A model generated the notes under the pieces. That model was not told the DNA's origin, did not search any database, and was given only the letters and a program-made list of their open reading frames with translations. Source: Herbiconiux solani NBRC 106740 (lineage in GTDB: Bacteria; Actinomycetota; Actinomycetes; Actinomycetales; Microbacteriaceae). Taken from it: DNA of 64,000 nt. Made by a program: the position numbers and the translations under genes. Below are positions 18,538 through 25,392 of this stretch, piece by piece (the stretch's first letter is position 1; every line of letters begins with the position of its first letter). The stretch covers positions 310,001 to 374,000 of the forward strand of contig NZ_BCST01000002.1 in NCBI RefSeq assembly GCF_001571005.1, written 5' to 3'.

Positions 18538-19917
18538 CTATTTCCCGTCGACCCAGTCGCGGTTCTCCTCGGCGAACTTGCCGAGGATCTGATCTGCCGC
18601 TTCGGAGATCTGGTCCGTGGTCTCAGCCCCGGTGATGGCGGCGGAGACGTGCTTCGCGATCTGTGTTCCGAAGTCCTGATACGAGGGCAGGGAGAGGAAC
18701 AGGATGCCGCTGTAGGGCGTCGGCGTGGCGTGATCGGTGGGGTCGGCGTTGTCGACCGCGGCCAGGGAGACGTCAGCGAACGGTGCGGCGTCGAGGTAGT
18801 CCTGGATGCCGTAGGTCGATGTGCGCGTCGCCGCCGGGGCGTGCTCCCAGCCGAGTTCGGTGCCGGCCAGCTGTACGTAGTCCTTCGATCCGAAGAAAGC
18901 GAGGTACTTCCACGCGGCGTCCTGGTTCTTCGACGTCTCGGTGATGGCGAGGTTCCACGACCACAGCCAGCCGTTGCCGTTCCACGACTCGACCGGCGCG
19001 GCCACGTAGCCGACCTTGCCGGCGACCGTGCTCGTCGCCGCGTCCTCGACCGATGAACCGGCGGAGGTCGCGTCGAACCACATGGCCGCGTTGCCCTGCC
19101 CGAAGGCGGTCAGGCACTCGGGGAAGCCGGCGGTCGATGCATCCGGGATGCCGTAGTTCTGCTGCAGATCGAGGTACATGTCGATCGCCTTCTTCACTGC
19201 CGGGCTCGAGAACTGCGGGTTCCAGTCGTCGTCGTACCAGGTTCCGCCGTAGGCATTGATGATGGGGTTCAGCGCCGCCATCGAGGCTCCCCACGACGCG
19301 TCGCCGCGCAGGCAGATCCCGGCCACGTTCTTCGATGTGTCCTGCACCTGGGCGGCGAGCTCGCGCACCTGATCCCAGGTGGGGTTCTCGGGCATGGTGA
19401 CGCCGGCGGCGGCGAAGATGTCCTTGTTGTACATCAGCATCGACGATTCGCCGCTAATCGGCACTGCGTACAGCTTGTCGTCGTACTCCAGGCCGTTCAG
19501 CACGGCGGGGATGATGTCCTGCTCGTCGAACGCGGTGTCTTTCTGCACCTGGTCGTCGATCGACGAGAGCCAGCCGTTCTTGGCCCAGATCGGCACTTCG
19601 TACGGCCCGATGCTGACGACGTCGAAGGGGCTCGACCCGGTGGCGACGCCCTGGGTGAGCTGGTCTCGCAGCTGGTCTTCGGGGAGGTTGACGTACTTGA
19701 CCTTGATGTCGGGGTTGGCGTCTTCGAATTGCTTCGTGAGAGCGCGGATGTCGTCGAACTGGGGAACGGAGGCGGTGGCCACCGTGAGGGTGGTGACGCC
19801 GTCGGTGCTGCTGGATCCGGATGTGCTCGCGGTACAACCGCTCACGGCCAGGGCGAGGCCGACGGCCACCGCTCCGAATTGCACGATCCGCGTCTTCGAG
19901 GGGTGCATGGTGCTCAT
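18538..19917 (-). CDS. Extracellular sugar-binding lipoprotein (island operon)
   Basis: Solute receptor of the island importer, 459 residues. The signal is MSTMHPSKTR plus a hydrophobic stretch ending in the lipobox AVSGC, with the modified Cys at residue 28. The mature protein has the family-1 fold, with FEDANPDIKVKY early and NGNGWLWSWNLAIT in the sugar cleft region, where aromatic residues are dense. An in-frame ATG three codons later is an alternative start. It is the first structural gene after the DeoR regulator (39-bp gap). Confidence 0.92.
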   Translation of the reverse strand: MSTMHPSKTRIVQFGAVAVGLALAVSGCTASTSGSSSTDGVTTLTVATASVPQFDDIRALTKQFEDANPDIKVKYVNLPEDQLRDQLTQGVATGSSPFDVVSIGPYEVPIWAKNGWLSSIDDQVQKDTAFDEQDIIPAVLNGLEYDDKLYAVPISGESSMLMYNKDIFAAAGVTMPENPTWDQVRELAAQVQDTSKNVAGICLRGDASWGASMAALNPIINAYGGTWYDDDWNPQFSSPAVKKAIDMYLDLQQNYGIPDASTAGFPECLTAFGQGNAAMWFDATSAGSSVEDAATSTVAGKVGYVAAPVESWNGNGWLWSWNLAITETSKNQDAAWKYLAFFGSKDYVQLAGTELGWEHAPAATRTSTYGIQDYLDAAPFADVSLAAVDNADPTDHATPTPYSGILFLSLPSYQDFGTQIAKHVSAAITGAETTDQISEAADQILGKFAEENRDWVDGK

Positions 19918-19956
19918 TTCTCTTCTTTCTGGGATCAGTGGTGCAGGGCGGGTCTT

Positions 19957-20718
19957 TCAGGCGATGACGAGTCGATGACCTTCGGTGCGGAGGTCGGCGG
20001 CGAGTTCGTCGTCGACGCCGGAGTCGGTGATGATGACATCGACGTCGGCGAGGGTTCCGAAGCGGTGGAAGTAGTCGGCTCCGAGCTTGGAGCTGTCGGC
20101 CAGCAGCACGACCTGGCGGGCGGACTTCATCATCTGCCGCTTCACCTCGGCTTCGGCCTGGTCGGAGGTGGTCAATCCGTGGTCGAGGCTGAATCCGTTG
20201 ACGCCGATGAACGCCACGTCGACGCGCACGTCGACGAGGGCGTTGACGGCCCACGGGCCGACGCTGCACTGGCTCACCGGGCGCACCACCCCGCCGACGG
20301 CCATCACGGTGGTGTTGGGCCGGTCGGACAGGGCGTTCTGGATCTGCAACGAGTTGGTGACGACGTGCAGGTTGGCGTCGACGGAGAAGAATCGGGGCAT
20401 CAACGCGGTGGTCGTGCCGCCGTCGATGATGATGGAGCCGTCGGCGGGCACTTCGCTCATCGCGGCTTCGGCGATGCGGAGCTTGGCGTCGGACATCACG
20501 GCCTGACGCACCGACGTCTCGGGTTCGAAACCCAGTCGCTGTACGCTGATCGCTCCACCGTGCGTGCGGGTGAGGAAGCCCTGTCGTTCGAGGGAGACCA
20601 GATCTTTTCGCACGGTCTCGGTGGTTACATCGAGTTCGGCGGCGATCTGCGTCGCGTCGATGCGGCCGTCGGTCTGCACCTTGGCGATGATCAACCGCCG
20701 GCGTTCCTCCAGGTACAT
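19957..20718 (-). CDS. DeoR family transcriptional regulator
   Basis: A sugar-phosphate-responsive repressor of 253 residues. The N-terminal winged helix-turn-helix reads MYLEERRRLIIAKV, then TQIAAELDVTTETVRKDL, then GFLTRTHGGA, the DeoR signature. The C-terminal ISOCOT-like effector domain has IIIDGGTTTALM and LADSSKLGAD. The start at 20718 follows GAAGGAGAGAGC. It is the first gene of the island operon, so it probably autoregulates and controls the divergent kinase-enolase pair through the element at 20773-20796. Confidence 0.92.
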   Translation of the reverse strand: MYLEERRRLIIAKVQTDGRIDATQIAAELDVTTETVRKDLVSLERQGFLTRTHGGAISVQRLGFEPETSVRQAVMSDAKLRIAEAAMSEVPADGSIIIDGGTTTALMPRFFSVDANLHVVTNSLQIQNALSDRPNTTVMAVGGVVRPVSQCSVGPWAVNALVDVRVDVAFIGVNGFSLDHGLTTSDQAEAEVKRQMMKSARQVVLLADSSKLGADYFHRFGTLADVDVIITDSGVDDELAADLRTEGHRLVIA

Positions 20719-20772
20719 GCTCTCTCCTTCGTCAGCGAAGCCAGTGTTGCACGCATACCCAATTAAACGCAA

Positions 20773-20796
20773 GTAGATCCAATTTGTTTTTGATGT
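20773..20796. promoter_or_regulatory. Putative operator shared with the GH97/GH36 intergenic region
   Basis: The 24-bp element (GTAGATCCAATT, T, GTTT, T, TGATGT) matches 22 of 24 positions of 5363-5386. It lies 55 bp upstream of the deoR ATG; the other copy lies 56 bp upstream of the GH97 ATG. A partial second copy (CCAATTAAAC) begins at 20759. T/G-rich GTTT-type blocks are typical of DeoR-family operators, which supports but does not prove the assignment. Confidence 0.55.
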
Positions 20797-20863
20797 ATAT
20801 AGTTGGGGTTGCTCGCTGGGTCGGCCCGGAGCCCGCAATGACGCAGAAGAAACGGAGACGTCG

Positions 20864-21880
20864 ATGCCCGAACTCCTCGGAGTGGATTCCGTGATCGAGC
20901 ACCTCGTGCTGCGAGGCGTGCTGACAGAGGTCGAAGCCCGCTCGCCGGAAATCACCGTGGCCGAACTCTCCGGCGGAGTGAGCAGCGTCGTCATCGCCGT
21001 GCACACTCCGACGCAGGCCCTGATCGTGAAGCAATCCCTGCCGAAGCTCCGGGTGGCCGAGGAATGGCTGGCTCCGACCGACCGCATCCTCTCCGAAGCC
21101 GCCATGCTCGAAATGACCGCGGCACTCACGCCCGGCCGGGTTCCCGAGGTGCTCGACATCGACCCGGGTCGCCGGGTGCTCGTCATCGCGCACGCTCCGG
21201 CCACATGGGTGGAGTGGAAGTCTTTGCTGATGGCGGGCGACGTGCACGTGCCCACGGCAGCCCGGCTGGGCGAGGTACTCGCCCGCTGGCACGTCAGAAC
21301 CAAAGATCCCGCCACCGTCGCCCCCATCCTGCGCGATCAATCGGCGGCGTTCGAGAGCCTGCGCATCGCGCCCTACTACCGCACGACGGCCGAGCGCCTG
21401 CCGGATCTCGCCGACGCGATCATGCAGACGGCCGACCGGATGGCCGCGACCCGGCTCTGCCTCGTGCACGGCGACTTCTCGCCGAAGAACATCCTCACCG
21501 CGCCGGGCGCGACGAGCGACGGCTCGTTCTGGGTGATCGATCACGAGGTCGCGCACGTCGGCGACCCGAGCTTCGATGTGGCCTTCCTGCTCAGCCACCT
21601 CACCATGAAGGCGGTGCACCTGCCCGACTCGGCGGCGCTGCTGGAGCAAGCCGCGGCGGCTTTCGTGGAAGAGTATCGTGGCGGTGCATCCGGAACCCTC
21701 GATCTCGACGCCGCGCACCTGAACCGTCAGCTCGGCTGCCTGTTGCTGGCCCGGGTGCACGGCAAGTCGCCCGCCACCTACCTCACCGCCGCCGACCGCG
21801 AGGTCGTCGAACGACTCGGTCGTGCCGCCCTCCTCGGCGAGCGCGACCTCATCCCCTCGAGCACGAAAGCCGGAGCATGA
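20864..21880 (+). CDS. APH-fold small-molecule kinase (aminoglycoside phosphotransferase-like)
   Basis: A 338-residue protein kinase-like phosphotransferase. Brenner motif: LCLVHGDFSPKNIL. Metal-binding motif: VIDHEVAHVGDPSFD. N-lobe Lys in ALIVKQSLP. The family includes choline, homoserine, methylthioribose and antibiotic kinases. The ATG follows GGAGACGTCG. Its stop overlaps the enolase start (ATGA), and it is divergent from the catabolic operon, so a metabolic role is far likelier than drug resistance. I infer that it makes the phosphorylated substrate of the adjacent enolase, perhaps glycerate to 2-phosphoglycerate. Confidence 0.8.
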   Translation: MPELLGVDSVIEHLVLRGVLTEVEARSPEITVAELSGGVSSVVIAVHTPTQALIVKQSLPKLRVAEEWLAPTDRILSEAAMLEMTAALTPGRVPEVLDIDPGRRVLVIAHAPATWVEWKSLLMAGDVHVPTAARLGEVLARWHVRTKDPATVAPILRDQSAAFESLRIAPYYRTTAERLPDLADAIMQTADRMAATRLCLVHGDFSPKNILTAPGATSDGSFWVIDHEVAHVGDPSFDVAFLLSHLTMKAVHLPDSAALLEQAAAAFVEEYRGGASGTLDLDAAHLNRQLGCLLLARVHGKSPATYLTAADREVVERLGRAALLGERDLIPSSTKAGA

Positions 21881-23151
21881 CCGACACCACCATTACCGCC
21901 CTGCACGCCTGGGAAGCCCTCGACTCGCGCGGCCGCCCCACGGTGGCCTGCACCATCACCCTCGCCGGCGGGGCCGTCGGGCGCGCCATCGTGCCCTCGG
22001 GCGCCTCGACCGGTGCGTTCGAGGCCAAGGAGCTGCGCGACGGCGGCCCCGAATACGCCGGCTTCGGGGTTCGGCGGGCCGTGGAGTCGGCGAACACCGC
22101 GGTCGCCGCGGCCGTCGTCGGGCTCGATGCGGTCGATCAGGTCGCGGTGGATGCCGCGATGGAAGCGCTCGACCCCGATCCCGAGCTGAGCGCCGTCGGG
22201 TCGAACGGGGTGCTGGCGGCCTCGCTCGCCACCCTGCTCGCCGCCGCCGCGTCGACGCGCACCGAGTTGTGGCGCCACCTCGATCCCGATGGCGTGCCGC
22301 TCATCCCGTTGCCGATGGTGAACATCGTCTCCGGCGGGGCGCACGCCGGAAAAGCCATCGACATCCAGGACATCCTCGTCATCCCGGTCGGCTCCCACAG
22401 TTTTCGCGAGGGCATCGAATGGGTCGACCGCGTGCGCCGGGCCACGGCGGAACTGCTCGAGCAGCTGGGCGGATGGTCGGCTCTGGTGGCCGACGAGGGC
22501 GGGCTGAGCGCGCGGCTCGCCGACAACGAGTCGGCCCTCGACCTCGTGACCCGCGGGATCGAGGCCGCGGGGTTCACTCCGCGCGACGACGTCTCGATCG
22601 CGATCGACGTGGCCGCCTCGCAACTCGTCGACGCCGGCGGCATCCGGCTGCGCACCGAGGATCGCGTTCTTCCGACGACGGAGTGGGTGGATCGGCTCGC
22701 GCAGTGGGTCTCCCGCTTTCCGATCGTCTCGATCGAAGACCCGCTGGGCGAGAGCGATTGGGAGGGCTGGGCCGAAGCCGCTGCGACCCTCACCGGCCTG
22801 CAGCTGCTCGGCGATGACCTGTTCGCGACGAACGACGCGCGACTGGCCCGCGGCATCCGTGCGGGTGTCGCGAACTCTGTGCTCGTGAAGCCGAACCAGG
22901 GTGGCACCGTCACCCGCGCCCGCCGCGTCGTCGAGTCGGCGCAGGCCGCCGGCTTCGCGCCTGTCGTGAGTGCCCGCTCGGGCGACACCGAAGACCACTG
23001 GCTTGCCGACCTCGCCGTCGGCTGGCGAGCGGGGCAGATCAAGGTCGGATCGACGATGCGCTCGGAGCGCACCGCCAAGTGGAACCGCCTGCTCGAGATC
23101 GAGTCGGCCACCGAGACCGTCTACGCCGGGTCGGCCGCCCTAGCGCGCTGA
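21877..23151 (+). CDS. Divergent enolase paralogue
   Basis: A 424-residue enolase-family protein. Retained features are PSGASTG, GGAHA (active-site His), ADEGG (general acid Glu), the metal ligands in AIDVAAS, SIEDPLGESDW and GDDLF, the catalytic Lys in VKPNQ, and the C-terminal Lys in GQIKVGS. Altered features: the usual SHRSGETED is SARSGDTED, losing the active-site His, and INGG has become VSGG. The start codon overlaps the kinase stop by 4 bp. A housekeeping enolase normally sits beside ftsB-like genes, so this is an accessory copy. It is probably a pathway-specific 2-phosphoglycerate dehydratase or acts on a related phosphorylated acid. Confidence 0.85.
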   Translation: MTDTTITALHAWEALDSRGRPTVACTITLAGGAVGRAIVPSGASTGAFEAKELRDGGPEYAGFGVRRAVESANTAVAAAVVGLDAVDQVAVDAAMEALDPDPELSAVGSNGVLAASLATLLAAAASTRTELWRHLDPDGVPLIPLPMVNIVSGGAHAGKAIDIQDILVIPVGSHSFREGIEWVDRVRRATAELLEQLGGWSALVADEGGLSARLADNESALDLVTRGIEAAGFTPRDDVSIAIDVAASQLVDAGGIRLRTEDRVLPTTEWVDRLAQWVSRFPIVSIEDPLGESDWEGWAEAAATLTGLQLLGDDLFATNDARLARGIRAGVANSVLVKPNQGGTVTRARRVVESAQAAGFAPVVSARSGDTEDHWLADLAVGWRAGQIKVGSTMRSERTAKWNRLLEIESATETVYAGSAALAR

Positions 23152-23162
23152 CAGGCGCGGCC

Positions 23163-23475
23163 TCATGAGTCTTCGATCGTGGTGTCAGGCCAGCGCAACG
23201 GCAGCAGGTCCAGTGAGTCGAGGAAGTCGAGCGTCGCTTGGAGTGCGGTCTGCGCCTGCGGCAGCGGCAGCGGCACCGGCAGCGGCAGCGAGAAGTCGAA
23301 ATGATACTCGTGACCCAGCTTGTCGCCCGTGCCATCCCACATCAGCGTCGTCACCGGCACGCCTCGGGCCTGAAGTGCGGCAGCGAGTTCGGTCACCTGG
23401 GGGCGGAACGGGTCGGCATCTCCGACGCTGAGGAAGGTGGGCGGGAACGCGTTCGTCGCCGTGTCCGTGACCGAC
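23163..23475 (-). pseudogene. Alpha/beta-hydrolase (esterase-type) C-terminal fragment
   Basis: About 100 residues on the minus strand include PPTFLSVGDADPFRPQ (region of the acidic catalytic residue) and GHEYHFDF (catalytic His region), typical of the C-terminus of carboxylesterase-like hydrolases. The nucleophile elbow and the N-terminal two thirds are missing, replaced upstream by GH1 sequence on the other strand. It is convergent with the enolase gene, only 11 bp away. Confidence 0.55.
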
Positions 23476-24070
23476 ATCGCGATGCACCGATCCGCGGTCG
23501 CCCGCATCCGCCGCAATCATCCCGGCGTGGCCGTCGGATGGGATTTGTCGGTTCAGGACTGCCTGCCCGCACCCGGAACAGACGGGCCAACGGACCGCTA
23601 TGCCGAACCGCGCGACCAGGTGTTCCTGAGAGCGAGCGAAGGCGATGACTTCGTCTAAGTGCAGACCTACACCGGCGGAATCATCGGCACCGTCGGATAG
23701 CCGATCGTGAACCACGCGGCCCGCAGAACGATGAACGGCTGGCAATACCGGCCCGAATCGCTCGGCGGCGCCATCCGTCGAGTCTCACGCGTCATCCCGA
23801 GCGTGCCCGATCATCATCACCGAGAACGGGGTCGCCGTACCGGACGACGAAGAGAGGATCGAATTCACCGCGGCAGCGCTGAGGTCAGTGGTCGCCGCTG
23901 TTGACGACGGCGTCGACGCGCGCGGCTACTTTCACTGGAACCTGCTCGACAACTGGGAATGGGGCCACTGGGAGCCGACCTTCGGGCTCGTCGCCGTCGA
24001 CCGCACCACGTTCGAGCGAGCGCCCAAGCCTGCACTCGCCTGGCTCGGCGGCCTTGCCTCGGAAAGTCGC
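23476..24070 (+). pseudogene. GH1 beta-glucosidase C-terminal fragment (stops and frameshift)
   Basis: Frame 1 gives HRSAVARIRRNHPG, VGWDLSVQD and FLRASEGDDFV, then TAA (23656-23658), VQTYTGGIIGTVG, TAG (23698-23700), and GWQYRPESLGGAIRRV. After a frameshift near 23795, another frame gives PIIITENGVAV with the GH1 nucleophile Glu (23822-23824). YFHWNLLDNWEWGHW and PTFGLVAVDR follow. The order and spacing match the last 200 residues of actinobacterial GH1 enzymes. Two stops, a frameshift and the missing N-terminus make it a clear relic. Confidence 0.8.
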
Positions 24071-24480
24071 ATGGTTGACGATCTCCTGTGCGGAGACGGT
24101 AGAATTTGAACTCTATATGCGTGCCTGAAATGACGCCTGAGAAAGCGCTGATCCCCGGAAACTCAAGGATCTTTGTTCATGTCGATGCCCGTCGAATCAG
24201 GACGATAGAACCCATGTGTGGTCAAAATGTGGTCACGCCTCAGCACCACAAACCGCACTCCCACCATCTGCGGGCCGCCGAGGATAGGGATTATGTCAAC
24301 ACCGATTTCCGGGGCCTAACCGGTCGGAAGCTTCGCTCCCGCCGCGACACAGGTGCGTCGAACGACGTCCTCTAGGTCGCTGTCGCGGACTGCATCCAGG
24401 AGCAAGTAGGGCGCGACGGAAGCTCGCTCCAGTACACACAACACTTCTGGCTGCGTGTACAGCCAGTCACGGGAGTCTAC
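24071..24480. other. Non-coding stretch inside the island, no gene seen
   Basis: Between the GH1 relic and the integrase stump there is no frame with recognisable protein character; the longest open frame has skewed composition and no family signature. TGTGGTCA occurs twice about 12 bp apart near 24221-24240. I see no tRNA, hairpin or promoter that I would defend. Confidence 0.5.
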
Positions 24481-24504
24481 ATACGTTTCAGATTCCGGCT
24501 CGCC

Positions 24505-24975
24505 TTGAGTTGGTCAGCAGTCTATTTCGCCGCGCAGACGGTGACATTCGACGCGAACGTCGTCCGGGCGCATGGGCGCGGCCTCATCATCCAGGACCAT
24601 GTCAAAACGCGTGCCGGCATGCGCACCATCGCAGTTCCTGGGTCGCTCATCAAGCGACTGCTGGACCGCAAGACCAACTTCAAGATCCACAATGAGCACG
24701 ACCTCGTGTTCCCAACAGTTCGAGGGAACATACGCGATCCAAGGAACACATCGAGGGATTGGCGGAATGCTCGTGAGCGGCTCGGGTATCCGACGGTAAC
24801 TACACACAGCTTCCGAAAGACAGTTGCGACAGCACTAGACCATGCGGGCCTTAGTGCTCGCGAGATCGCCGAGTACCTGGGCCATGCCAATCCGTCCCTC
24901 ACGCAAGACGTCTACATGGCGAAGAACACAGGCGGCGTCAAGGCCGCGCACGCCCTGAATGCGATCATCCAGTGA
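24505..24975 (+). pseudogene. Tyrosine recombinase (phage-type integrase), C-terminal fragment
   Basis: About 156 residues of the catalytic domain. Visible parts are the beta-hairpin Lys region KTRAGMRTIAVP, the His-x-x-Arg box THSFRKT, LGHANPS and the nucleophile Tyr in DVYMAKN. The sequence upstream of LSW lacks the first catalytic Arg, the core-binding domain and the arm-binding domain, so the protein cannot recombine DNA. It lies 46 bp from the right att copy, the usual place for an island integrase, and points toward the tRNA gene. Confidence 0.85.
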
Positions 24976-25021
24976 TTTCAAAGTGCGGGGTTAATGCGGG
25001 GTCGACCGCTCGAAGCAAAGC

Positions 25022-25097
25022 AAAAACCCCCAAGATGGCGAGATCTTGGGGGTTTTCGTAGCGGGAGCGGGACTTGAACCCGCGACCCCACGATTAT
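25022..25097. repeat. Right attachment-site copy of island (76-bp direct repeat)
   Basis: Perfect match to 7586-7661. It includes the terminator hairpin (25023-25056) and the 3' half of the intact tRNA-Met gene. Integration at the anticodon loop with tRNA restoration by the element explains why the whole tRNA is here and only its 3' half is at the left end. Confidence 0.88.
25023..25056 (-). terminator. Terminator of tRNA-Met
   Basis: A 14-bp stem (AAAACCCCCAAGAT and complement, loop GGCGAG) immediately downstream of the tRNA on the minus strand, with a T-rich end. It is identical to the hairpin at 7587-7620. Confidence 0.85.
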
Positions 25098-25132
25098 GAG
25101 CCGTGTGCTCTAACCAACTGAGCTATCCCGCC
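25059..25132 (-). tRNA. tRNA-Met (CAT anticodon)
   Basis: A 74-nt cloverleaf read on the minus strand. The acceptor arm is GGCGGGA with TCCCGCT, the D-loop AGCTCAGTTGGTTAGAGC, the anticodon loop CTCATAA (anticodon CAT), and the T-arm GCGGGTTCAAGTCCCGC; CCA is not encoded. It resembles the elongator tRNA-Met. A CAT-anticodon tRNA-Ile cannot be fully excluded. It is the island integration target. Confidence 0.93.
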
Positions 25133-25180
25133 AAGACTTCTGCGACTGCGGCCGAGAGGCCGGAGCCGGCCGGAAGCCGG

Positions 25181-25252
<72 letters not shown>

Positions 25253-25379
25253 GCGCACAACCGCGAGCGGTTTTTGGCACCAGTAGAGAATAGCATCCCT
25301 CGGGGACCGCTTTCGCCGCATCCGGCCGACCCGTTCGGCGACCTGTCTGCAAACGGTTCCACACGACCGGTCCTCCGGT

Positions 25380-25385
25380 TAGAGT
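25380..25385 (+). promoter_or_regulatory. -10 box of leaderless GH13 transcript
   Basis: TAGAGT lies 7 nt before the ATG at 25393, with no Shine-Dalgarno site. It matches the TANNNT spacing seen at many other genes in this window. Confidence 0.5.
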
Positions 25386-25392
25386 TCTCGGC

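Noticed and set aside
21064-21876. Upstream extension of the enolase frame over the kinase gene
   Set aside because: The extension is Arg-rich shadow sequence of the kinase. The ATG at 21877 in the ATGA overlap starts the enolase fold.
20864-21880. Aminoglycoside resistance gene
   Set aside because: Only the general APH fold is visible. Overlap with an enolase and divergence from a sugar operon argue for a metabolic kinase.
23163-23475. Short LPLPVPLPLPQ repeat as a simple sequence repeat of interest
   Set aside because: It is a short GGCAGC/CGGCAG-type run within the decayed esterase C-terminus, no more than expected by slippage in a dead gene.
24106-24375. An 89-codon open frame as a small gene
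   Set aside because: No ribosome site, no recognisable features and composition like its neighbours out of frame; it lies in a decayed zone.
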